Assembly: GCA_038503075.1 (NCBI GenBank)
Contig: JBCAML010000005.1
Span: 1,426,001 to 1,490,000 of the forward strand
Origin: Gyromitra esculenta
Taxonomy: Eukaryota > Ascomycota > Pezizomycetes > Pezizales > Discinaceae
Direction of reading: 5' to 3'
Length of the DNA: 64,000 nt
In this document: in pieces, positions 22,701-32,780 of the stretch
Layout of the letters: every line of letters begins with the position of its first letter
Numbering within the stretch: the first letter of the stretch is position 1
Notes under the pieces: model-generated
What the model was told of the DNA's origin: nothing
The model's database searches: none
What the model saw: only the letters and a program-made list of their open reading frames with translations
Translations under genes and position numbers: made by a program

Positions 22701-25377
22701 ACTTACCCGGGACAATGCGAAGAAGGTCGACCTCCACCAGGAGTCACAAGAAGGTATTGTCAAAGGGAACCACGCAGCCATCAAGGAGTCGCTAGGAGAT
22801 ATTCACGCCAGTGTCGAGGGTATCAGCAAAATTGTTCAGCAGCGCGGATCAAAAGAAGATATGCTACGATCTCTGCAGAAGGATGACCAAAAGAAGAGTT
22901 TTGCAGGTATCATGACAGCGGTTGATGAGGTGAAGAAGACCGTTGATGATGTTTTTGGGCGGATGCCAGTTGTGGACGATGTTAGACTCGCTGTTGAGGA
23001 TGTTGTCAGTAGACAGCCAACGATCGGGGAATTCAGACTTGTTGCCGACGAGATTGCCAGCAACCAACCAAGGTTGTCCGATGTCAAGTCCGTCATGAGT
23101 GAAGTTGTCGATACTCTGCCTAAGATAGACGACCTCCGATTTATGATTTCACAGTTACTTTCTCAGCATCAAACTGTCGAGGTCTCTAGGATTAATGAAC
23201 ATATCAATCACGAGGAACTGCAACTCCGTGTCGTAGGGCTTGAGAAGATGCTTGGTGAAGCGGAGAGGAGAGCGGAGAGCGAGGCGCAGGCCAGGAGGGG
23301 GTCGCATGAGAGGGCTTTGGAGTTGGAGAGTAGGTTGAGGATTGCCGAAGAAGAGGCGGCGAGGTATCGGGAGATGGCGGATGAGAGCGATCGACGCCTC
23401 AAGGCTATCGACGACAAGCGTCACCAAACATTGACACAGGCACAGATGCGCAGCGCACTTCTCGAGGGTGCTCATTCATCTCTTCAGAAATCGGTTAATG
23501 ATCTTTCGGTGAAGAATGGGGCCTTGGAGGGCAGTCTCCAGGAGGCACAGCAGTCAAGCGAGCGACATAGGGAGGAGGTAATCAAGGTTGAGGATGAAAA
23601 TAAAGAACTGAGGAGGGTTATTGAGTCAATGAAAGGGGAAATGAAGGAAAGTATCAGAGTCCGAGAGGGTTTCCGCGGGAAGTTTGACAAGTTGCAGGAG
23701 GCCATGAACACCGCGGAATACAACATCGGCCACGAACAAGGAAAATGGAGGAAGATTCAGGAGGAGCAGAAGGCAAGGATCGAGGTTTTGGAGGCGAAGG
23801 TCGGGGCAGAAGCCACGGTGAAGGAAGGATTGAAGAGCGAGGTCGAGAGGCTGGAGATTGAGCAGAAAGAGGCGATTAGGTTGAAGGTAGAATTTGAGCA
23901 GATGAAGAGGTCAAACACGAAATTGGAGGAGCTTCTTGATAATCTTAGGGATGAGGCCATCAAAAATGCCCAGCGTCTGGCTTCCCTCACCGGTGAGGTC
24001 GAGTCTACCCGCAGGTCAGCGCAAGATGAGGTTGCACGAGTAAAGGAGTCGCTGCAGAGAGATTTTGACGTCGCAAACACAGAAGTCAATGCTGCCAGGG
24101 CTACTTTAGAAAGGGATATCGAACAGGCTCGTTACGAGGCTAATCGTGCGACTCAGGAAGCGGCGATTGAAAAAGAGAAGCTCAATCTATTGCTTGAGGA
24201 AGCCGCTGACGCGAGACGAGCTGCTCTGGACGAACTCGAGGAGACGAAGGCTGCTCTTGCCGACCAATCCGCTGAAAACAGCTCTACAGCACTCCAAGAG
24301 CAGCACCACAAGTATGAGAGGCAGCTTTCGGAGCTTAGACAACAGGTCGAAGATACACGATCTCAACACGACCGGGCTCTTCGAATCGCAACAGAGGATG
24401 GTGAACGTGAACAGTATTTCTTAAACAAGAGCCTCGACCTTGCCCAAGCAGAGTCGAAGCAACTTCGCGAGTACATCTCACACCTCAAGGAACAAGTCAA
24501 GGTCGCCACCTCCGCTGCTCATGCTGCAGCCCAAGCAGCCCAGTCCGTCAAACACAATACCCACATCTCTAACGAGAAGGCCCTTCGCGAATCAGTTGAT
24601 GTTCTCCAGACGCAGCTTCAGCAGCGCGAGGCAAGGATCGAAGAGCTTGAGCAGCAACTTTCGAAGTTTGACAAGGCCGATATCAAGCGCAAGGATGAGC
24701 AGATTACGTGGCTTAGGGAGTTGCTTGAAGTTAGGATCGACGAGTTAGAAGAAATTGTCCATTCTTTGAGCCTTCCCCATTTCGACCGCGAAACAGTCCG
24801 AGATGCAGCGCTCCGGCTCAGTGCGAACCTTCAAATGGAACAACGGGAGAAGGAGGTGACCATGAGTGTCTCCCAGCTTAACCCTGCCGCCAGTCTTGCA
24901 TCAAGGCTTCCAGGTGTTGCGAACTCTGCCGCAAGTTGGTGGAATTCAAAGAGCAAAGGACCATCATCAACGACTGCTCATAGCTCAACTACATCGCGGC
25001 CCACCTCTGCCGCGGGCTTTCTGACTGGTATTCTCCCACCTAACACAACTCTCGCTAGTGCCCGGGGGATTGGATCTAGGCTTGCTAGGGGAATTGCTTC
25101 TGAAACAGCTTCAAATCCGTCGCAACACACAGTTACCCCACGACAGAGAGAGAAGCAGGCCGCGATGGTGCGTGCTTCCAGGCGGGATAATAGCTCTTCC
25201 TCCAGAAGGGGAGCCGTTACACCACAGTTATTCAGGAGGGGCTCGTATGATGCAGATGCAGATGATAGTGTGCTGAGTGGAGAGTTTTATGAGGATGAAG
25301 ATGATGCGACGGAGACGGGGGCTGATGATGGCGATGCGGCACCGTTTAGGGCATCCTATAGGCATGGGGGGTGTTGA
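16764..25377 (+). CDS. Giant low-complexity and coiled-coil protein
   Basis: Proposed exons are 16764-16790, 16868-18185, 18420-18571 and 18634-25377, giving about 2,746 aa in one frame. Exon 4 is joined in frame by a 62-nt intron with a TACTAAT branch site. The exon 3 acceptor is the least certain (AG at 18419 or 18422 both keep frame). I do not recognise the family. Residues 1-450 are Ser/Pro-rich, followed by a conserved-looking segment (EAPWGVGERPMPL...EERKKMWEAQGY) and GNPLLDWETY-like sequence. Then comes a Met/His/Gln-rich stretch, and acidic tracts (around 21360-21490) with repeated PWK motifs. Eight 20-residue and four 17-residue helical repeats follow, then a roughly 530-residue coiled coil (about 23200-24800) and a basic Ser/Arg tail ending in an acidic patch. 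No membrane segment is seen. It could be a cytoskeletal, polarity or septal scaffold, but that is a guess. ATG 18703 is an alternative start. Confidence 0.85.
22168..22647 (+). repeat. Eight tandem 20-residue helical repeats (in CDS)
   Basis: Eight consecutive 60-nt units encode 20-residue repeats of exactly equal length, with no insertions. Examples are ETMEDIFRDVPQTSDITNMK, KSIADVFNKVAHKEDLEHFQ and NIAIDVFSKVVKTNDLVEIK. The shared pattern is a hydrophobic helix, a short turn, then D-[hydrophobic]-x-x-[hydrophobic]-K/R. Identity between units is low, so this is an old structural array. Confidence 0.85.
22936..23139 (+). repeat. Four tandem 17-residue helical repeats (in CDS)
   Basis: Four 51-nt units encode 17-residue repeats: KTVDDVFGRMPVVDDVR, LAVEDVVSRQPTIGEFR, LVADEIASNQPRLSDVK and SVMSEVVDTLPKIDDLR. 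Each resembles the 20-residue units shortened by three residues, with a Pro before the second helix. A fifth unit begins (FMISQLLSQ) and runs into the coiled coil. Confidence 0.85.
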
Positions 25378-27153
25378 ATTAATTTTGTGCGGATTTTCTG
25401 TCCTAGGCGACATACTTTGGGAGGAAATCTCTTATTGGATTTTTGTGGTGAGTAAGGCATTTGTGTGGAGGAAAAAGGTGCACGAGTGGAGTTTGTTTTA
25501 TTTATATCATTCTTTTTATTTATTTTCCTTTGTTTAGTTTCGTTGCTTCTTGTCTAGTTGGTATGGGAGGGATAGCGGAGTCCTTGATGATTGACGTTTA
25601 AAATTTCTGGTTTTTGTTGGCACTTTTCTAGTTAGCGGTCATTGCCATTGTCTTCATCGTCTATTTTAGCATTTTACTTATTGCTGTTCATAATACCTTC
25701 AGTAGTTTCGATTCTTTTTTTTTCTTTACGAGTAGTCAGATCGGTTATTCCACTATCTAGTTATATCTTGATGTTTGTTTTTATTCATATTGTTTTATGA
25801 ATTTTGGTTTATTTTCTAGCGCTGTTTTCAAGCAACTACATGTATTCATTGTTGGGTTTTCACATCTAAACACCAAGTAATTAATGAATTATAAAGAGTT
25901 TACTTTGGTACTTTTGTTTAACTCTGTGGAATGATCTTGTGGAGCTCTAATTTGGTATAATTGATATGTCCAAGGATGCAAGCTTCTTCGCAGGTGAAAA
26001 CTTTCTTACGTGCTTGCCGCTTCTCGCAGCAACCCATCTACGATACTAATATTTTAGATATATTTCCCTTAGCCGTGATCATGATGGGCATGACTCAGAC
26101 GGCGGCGAGACGTTGATGCCTATTTAGTGAAAGGATGTTTGTGCATCCTTCAAGCTCACCTACTTGCTGTCGTACCAGTTAACCGTTTCACTTTTTAGAC
26201 AGGCGGGCCGACCCGTTAGCCATGTTTCTCACACTTGCTATTATCACTTCTCGGTACCCTCAATAAAAACAGCCCTCATGAATCATGGCCAAGGCTCTGA
26301 TGGGGTTACTAAAGACGAAGGTGAATAAAATTTTCGTTACTGGGGATAGTTTGTTAAGGTAATTTGCATAACTACGTGTAGGGATAGCTGACTTTGCGCT
26401 ATGTGTATGATTCTTAGTGCCTACGGCGTTTATATTCAACTTCTGGGTTAAAGATTATTTTTTTCCTCATTACGTTTGCTCTACATAATACATAGTACTT
26501 TCAATGCGTACCATCATAGTGCAACAAAGGGCGTCAGGATGAAGGTAATTAGGTGACGTATGCTCTCGAGGCACCATCACGTCAATGGGGTCTAGCCATT
26601 CACCTTAGTAGGCCGTAAAGCCATATAAATAGAAGATATATTTTAATAAGCCAAGATAGTTGTAGATAATTTTTACCCACACCACTGTTGCATATCTCTG
26701 ATTCTGAATTTTTACATCCTCATCTATCAAATACCCTGGCATGAATTGAAACCCCCCCATCACTACATGTATTCAAGTTGAATGGTCCTTTGTTGGCTTC
26801 TGAGATCTAATCTCGAGGCCTTCATGAATCCAGTCGGTAGTAACATGCCATTGAAATTATTTGTATATCCGGATTAACTTCATTATCACTCGTTTCCCCT
26901 TCTCCATCCATTTGCATCACCATCTATCATTCGACAGGTGCACGCGTACACAATACCTACACTTAAAATACCTCTCACCCACCTGTGAAACTTTTCAGGC
27001 GGCATTTCACGCGTCGATTCTAATCGAAATTTTATATTTGACTATCCAGCTGTAGGCTTCATTGCATGCAATAACTCATTACCAATGTGGGGCTCACCCC
27101 GAACATATAATGCTATGGCATGCGTGAATCCTCTCCAATAAGCGAACACTGCA
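25378..27153. other. Spacer downstream of the giant gene
   Basis: About 1.8 kb, T-rich at the left as expected of a 3' UTR. It lies between convergent genes. TACATGTA copies are at 25837 and 26764, each followed by TTC. I see no gene. Confidence 0.5.
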
Positions 27154-28254
27154 TCACCCCCCACTCTCCACTGCCGTCTCGAAAAATCTTTGCGCTCTGA
27201 TACGTGCCTTTTCGTAGTACCCTTCGACGATAATCTGGTGATAGACGCAAGCGTGCTCCAAAATCTCCCCAATTTTATCGACTAGGGTTCCTTCATCCAG
27301 CTTTTCTGAATCTTCGTCGGGAAGACCAATGATCTCTTTAGTGATGATGAGATCGTCGAAGATTTCAAGACTAGTGTTTTCCAGAGCGTCAAGATACCTC
27401 TTAGAGATCTGGGCGGTGAAGAGCTCGAACGCAAAGGTATTAGTGGCTGGTGAAAGAAGATATACCTTGTAAAATAAAATTAGTAAGTTTTCTACATTCG
27501 AGTATGTCTCAAAAAAAAAAAACCAGAGGGAGGGAGGTAGGGGCCATGCAGTAAAACTATCGATATGAGCGGCTTTGGGATAAGGTGATAATTCAAGCCG
27601 CTGCTCTTGTGCCATCGCGATTAAACAAGCCAAGTCGTACGGATCGATGGTTTCATCATAATTGGTCGATTTGAAATCATAAAGGATCTTCCAAAATTGT
27701 GTTCGAGTTCTTAAAGAAAACTCACCGCGCAACCGCTCCTTGTATGCAGAACCACTGTAGACCAGGAACGGAATATCGGTTGCGGTGGTGAGAAGAAGCT
27801 GAGGACGAAGAAGTTTGGAAATATCGTCGAAAGAGAATGTTAAATGACAACGCTGTCCCGTGGGTGGATCAATCCTAGGTTTTTCTTAGTTGGTTTTTTA
27901 ATTTACATGAGGAGAAACTAATGCTTACGTTATGTGTACCTCAAAGGGTCTTTTGACGAGCGCTTCTTGCACAGTATCAATGACTGATACAAGGATGCCA
28001 GGAAAATAATAGTCTACCATAGCCGTGTCTAACGGAGCCCACAACCAGGCCAGCTTAAGACCTTCACGATCGATCGATCCAACCGGGAGGTGCCTCTCCT
28101 GGTTAGGCGACTGGGTTTCGGGACAAGGTCCAAATTTTATGAAGAGACGGAGAGCGTCGAGGTGGGGCGAGTCCCATAGCAGAGGATGGATTAATAGGGG
28201 TTTGCGGGTAGTCTGTCGCAAGACCTCCCTGAATGTCTTTGCTCTCTCACCATT
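27154..28254 (-). pseudogene. Degenerating copy of a two-copy unrecognised family
   Basis: This is a paralogue of the gene at 44287-45454 (plus). Exons by comparison are about 28254-27929, 27874-27550 and 27465-27154. Matching blocks include LRQTTR, a W-D-S-x-H-L-D block, PFLVYS against PFLIFS, DPYDLACLIAMAQ against DPFDVACLIAMAQ, and RYLDALE against AYLNALE. Intron 1 has the same position and phase (phase 2) in both copies. Three oddities suggest decay. The ATG aligned with the sister's start is out of frame with exon 1 (32 nt against 39 nt before the shared LRQ codons). Intron 2 begins with GC (GCATGG) where the sister has GTAAGT. The same intron contains a T12 run and is 84 nt with no stop, so retention would insert 28 residues. 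It may still be expressed, with a different start and a GC-AG intron. I do not recognise the family; no signal peptide or catalytic motif is visible. Confidence 0.7.
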
Positions 28255-28763
28255 TCAGATATCCTATGTGGAGAGGAGTGTGGTGGGGGGACAATAGTGG
28301 TAGGTAGGGGGATTGTGATGCTGCGAGGAAAAGAGGAAGGAGAAGTAGACTCGTCCCCACCCCCGCTGCCTGTGACTGCTGCGCACTGCTACATGCGGAA
28401 CCTAAGGAAAATACAGAAATTCTGGGGATTCCATAGCTTAATTTATACAAGTGGTTCTGGGACCTAGGCCTAGTGAGGGTGTCCTAGGCTTTGAATGAGG
28501 AAAACCTGTTCGATGAGAGTCTTAGACGATGCTTATAGAATGTTAATAGGCTTTTTTTTTAATACAACAGAAAATATACTATCTTAGAACTACATGTACA
28601 GTCACCATGTGCTTAATGAAATAATAAATTAATTAATGAATAAGAGTCACGATTTTGATGTGCGAGTGATATTTTATGATTAAATACTGTCCATTTCAAT
28701 CTTTACGGTTAGAATTTGTTAAAACACCACTAGGTTTAAATTTAATAACACATTTAAGTAATA

Positions 28764-28935
28764 CAGTACAATTTCTCTATAAATATATGAAATTAGGGCA
28801 ATTCTATATCCTTACGGAGCAGATATCCTTACAAATAAAGACTAGTAAACACAAAATAACCCTGTCGAGACCAGAAATCTTATCCTTGTAAGGCGAGTAT
28901 CCTTATAACCGAACCCTTATAAGGCGATTTTACTG
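28764..28935. mobile_element. MITE-like element, copy 1 (CAGTA termini)
   Basis: A 172-bp non-coding element. The left end begins CAGTACAATTTCTCTATAA and the right end read in reverse begins CAGTAAAATCGCCTTATAA, about three quarters identical over 20 nt. It is flanked by TA on both sides (28762-28763 and 28936-28937), the target duplication of the Tc1/mariner/pogo superfamily, whose members often have CAGT termini. The interior carries several TATCCTTA motifs shared with copy 2. There is no transposase, so it would depend on an enzyme elsewhere. Confidence 0.7.
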
Positions 28936-29205
28936 TAACCGTTTTTGACCAACAGACCATTTCAGTTTCATGTGTTCTGGGTGTAGTTGTTTAGAATATC
29001 ATTGCTCACATACAGTTGCTACGTATATCCTTTACACCGCAAATAAAGAAGCACATGTAACTATATACATTTTAGCACCAGTGCGTATACCCTAACCGAA
29101 TTGGTAGTTCTGGGCAAGCCACGTGCTGAATTATACATCTACTATTTTACAATGTAATAGATACAGTACCAAGGAGGCTGTGGGGCGATACGGTGCAGTG
29201 CAGTG

Positions 29206-29354
29206 CAGTGCAGCCGCTCTATAAGGATATGGAATTAGTACAATCCCATACCCTTATAGGGTAGATACTATGTATCCCTACAAAAAAGGCTCAGTATACC
29301 CAAAATAACTCCTTTCGAGACTAGGAATATTATCCCTGTGGGGCGGTCGTACTG
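29206..29354. mobile_element. MITE-like element, copy 2 (diverged)
   Basis: A 149-bp relative of copy 1 in the same orientation. It starts CAGTGCAGCCGCTCTATAAGG and ends with the complement of CAGTACGACCGC. Its interior parallels copy 1, for example AAAATAACTCCTTTCGAGAC against AAAATAACCCTGTCGAGACC. Neither side shows a clean TA duplication. A GTGCA tandem directly to the left may reflect later slippage. Confidence 0.6.
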
Positions 29355-30806
29355 CATCAGTACAGTATTCTCATGAATACGGAGGTTCTCAAAGCGATCG
29401 CGAAAACAGTAGGAGCTCAGACTTGTCCCTGCACTTTCTAATAATACAGTGCCAAAAATGCCTCACCCACCGACAGCGTAGTAGTATAGGTGTAAGTATT
29501 TCGCACCTAGATGTAGATTCTAGTACTACTGTGACTAGTTCGCCATCCTTACTACTTCTTTCCTCGATATTTTACCCCTGCTATCAATAAGCATCCTGTA
29601 CAACCATGCAATCCCTCTCGATCGTTCACTACTTTTTCCTCGACTAGTTCTCGATAATGCTATGATGCTGTAGAACATTGAAGGCTTTACAAGGTATCTG
29701 AGCCTTTTTACGAGGTCTCCGATATCTTTCATTGTTTTCTCGATTAATTCAGCGATACTATATGCAGCTTGTGACCTTTCATGCAAGGGTGAGGGTAATA
29801 GTTATCATGAGTATTGAAACTAATTGATCGTTCCAATAGCGTTTTAGTAAAACAAACATTGCTTTTTAGCCCCGGGGGAAAAAGTGCCTCAAGGGAATGC
29901 TTATCCCGAACGAATTAAATATAACGGGGAACATCGGCATTTTTATCAAGGTTTCGGGGATATTGTTGCGGGGGCCATCGCTCGCACAGCCCGAGTCTCG
30001 ACGCCCTAATAATATATTGCTGCAGGGCCCATGTTTCCAATCGAAGTTACCAAAAAGCTCTAAACATTTCGATACGAACCGCTGGAAACTGCGCAGATGG
30101 ATAAAGATACTCGCGAGGCGCCGGTGATAGATCGTGGGTAAAACGGTAGTACGCTGGCAATGCTTACTGTGGGGGAAATACTGCGAGGTTATGCTCAGCC
30201 TTACGTGATATTCCCCCTGTCTTTGCATCCAGAGAGCTGGAATCAAATGTTCCATTGGACCGTAACAAAATCGAATGTTCTCCGATCCACGTGCCCATAT
30301 TCCCTCTTGGGAGCTCAGTCAGGGCGCAATCCGATTTCCTGCTTCTCCTTCTCGTTCTTTCCTCTCCGCTTTCCCATCCTCGTTATATCCCGGTCCAGTA
30401 TCCTTGGTTGAGAATAAACATCGAGATCGAAACATCGTGAGTGTGTGACAAGGCACCTGATCGGGGGAATACAATCCATATCAACCTCATCGGCGATCCT
30501 TTAAATTTCCAGGATTCTCAGCTGACCGCAGTAAAATCAATCGGGGAAACGATTCAGCAAGATGAATGTTTTTTAATCGCTCTCCGCGCGAGAAATACCA
30601 CCATCAATATGAAACTGACGCGTATAGATAGACACGGTGCATGGATTGTTTAACAAGCCACACGAAACCAAGCAGAGCCTCACGGAAGAGCCTCGCTCCC
30701 CTGACACGCGCGAAGATTTCCCTGCATCGCGCGCGCCCGCTTGGTAACCTCGTGCGTGACCTGTAGCGTGACGTGTCTTCCCTTTCACCAACACCCCTCC
30801 CAAACA

Positions 30807-30836
30807 ATGGATATGGATATGGATATGGATATGGAT
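30807..30836 (+). repeat. (ATGGAT)5 at the RKM4 start codon
   Basis: Five ATGGAT hexamers encode Met-Asp repeats at the very N terminus, giving five consecutive in-frame start codons. Confidence 0.95.
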
Positions 30837-32596
30837 CTCGACGACCAATTCGCTGAGCTGAATGGAGCATTCATGACGTGGCTCACAGACTCTAGCAATG
30901 TCACCCTGAACCCGAAGATTGGGTTGCAGGATCTGCGCAGCTCATCTGCCGGGAGAGGCGTTGGTCAGTGGTTTTTTCTGCCTTATTTTTTATTTTTTAT
31001 TTTTTTAAATACAACCACTCAATTGATCAATTAGCTTACTCCATTCTGTTGTCACAGTTGCGCTCGCACCATTGGAGGAAGATGAAACGGTCTTCACGGT
31101 CCCACGCTCCAACGTCTTATGCGTTGAGCGATCAGAACTGTTTGAAAAGCTCCGCGAGGAATTGACCGCGCTGTATCCTTGGCTGGTATTTTTTTTCTCT
31201 TTCTTTCTACGAGCTACATTTCAATGAGAGAGAAAAAAATGAATTATTATTACTATTATTTATTCCGCACAAAAGATAAAACAACGAATTTCAAAAGCTA
31301 AGATATCTCCGTCATTAATTTTCCAGGCGTTAATCTTGGTCTTGATCTACGAGACAAGACCATCTTCACCATGGAAGCCATACATGGATCTTCTACCGAG
31401 CTCGTTCAACACGCTGATGTATTGGTCCCCGGAAGAGCTCGCAGAACTGCAGGGCAGTGCCGTTGTCGCAAAAATCGGAAGGGAGGAGGCTGATGAGCTC
31501 TTTCGCCAGAAGCTATGGCCAATCGTTAAGGTTCGATCTGCTCATTCGTGCTTATTTTAGTGGTACGTTGTGGCTAATTGGAGACCGTTATATATAGGAA
31601 CACTCGGAATTGTTTAGCGACACTGACATCGCCCCAGACCTAGCGATTGATGCGATTGGAAGCTTAGTTGATGCAGCGCACCGAATGGGTAGCATAATCA
31701 TGAGCTACTCGTTCGACCTCGAAGACCCAGCTGAGAAAAACACTGAAGATTCCGACGACGACGACGATGATGAAGAGGAAGGAAAGTTTTACAGAGGTAT
31801 GGTCCCAATGGCGGACATGCTAAACGCTGATGCAGACCGAAATAACGTACGTCATCCTCAAAAAAAAAATCGAAAGAAAAACACAGAAAAACTAAACATT
31901 AACATTCATCATCATCGTACTAATTATATACAGTGTCGTCTCTTCCAAACCCCTACAACCCTAGAAATGCGTACCACCCGTCCAGTCCCCGCCGGGGATG
32001 AACTACTCAACGATTACGGACCCCTGCCACGCTCTGACCTCCTGCGCAGATACGGTTACATCACTCCTAACTACGCACAATACGATGTTGTTGAGATTTC
32101 GGCCGACTCTGTCACCGACCTGGCGGGCAAGGATCTCGACGAGCAGGATAAAACGGAGCGGATAGACTATTGTCTAGACGAGGGGGTACTAGACGACGCG
32201 TTCGATATAGGGATAGACCTAGAGATCCCAGAGGAAGTTTTAGTCTTCGTGGAGAGCTTCTTACTCACGAAGGAAGAATTTGCGGTGTTGAAGGGAAAGG
32301 GAAAGGTTCCGAAGGCACGGAAGTCGAAGGAGGTCGGTATGGTTCTGGAAGAAGTCTTAGAGAAGCGATTAGGCAGCTATGGCACCACCGCTAAGCAAGA
32401 TGGAAATATCCTAAAGGACAATAGTGTGCAGAGTAGGAAAAGGATAGCGGTAGAGGTTAGATTGGGTGAGAAGAAAATTCTGGAAGGCGCGTTGGCGAAG
32501 GTTAAGGAGTGGACCCATCGGGTGGAAAGCGCCAAAAGGAGTGAAAGCGGCGCAGCGGATGGCGAGAGAGCTGGTAAGAGAATGAAGACCCGATAG
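30807..32596 (+). CDS. RKM4: SET-domain protein-lysine methyltransferase (Rkm4/SETD6 type)
   Basis: Exons are 30807-30963, 31058-31185, 31327-31530, 31598-31846 and 31934-32596, giving 466 aa. Family members methylate lysines in non-histone proteins; yeast Rkm4 monomethylates ribosomal protein Rpl42. The SET core is interrupted by an inserted helical region, as in SETD6. Visible signatures are the N-terminal GRGVVALAPLEEDE, the FYRGMVPMADMLNADAD block, and the catalytic NDYGPLPRSDLLRRYGY. A Rubisco-LSMT-like substrate-binding domain follows (about residues 270-450), then a basic tail. An Asp/Glu tract (about residues 185-200) sits inside the SET insertion. The start codon lies in five ATGGAT repeats, so the first five Met codons are all in frame. 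Substrate assignment to the ribosome is by family. The gene converges on the membrane-protein gene 184 bp away. Confidence 0.92.
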
Positions 32597-32780
32597 AGGA
32601 GTGGATTGAAGTTATTTGGACCGTTTGTGGTAGCCAGTCTCAACGTCTACCTGGAAATCAGAACTGCTGCCAAGACATACTGCCAAGTACATGTAATTAG
32701 AATTAAAAGTTCTGCACGACTCCGATGGCGAAAGGGTGCCGAGTGATCAACCGTGATACAGACTGGATCTTGGTCATCTA

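Larger units (their letters stand above)
28255..30806. other. Spacer with two MITE-like copies
   Basis: About 2.6 kb. It contains the degenerate gene's upstream region, a TACATGTA at 28591, the two inverted-repeat elements annotated separately, a GTGCA tandem (about 29193-29213), and at the right end the promoter of the RKM4-like gene. Short frames between 29535 and 30650 show no family signature. Confidence 0.5.
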
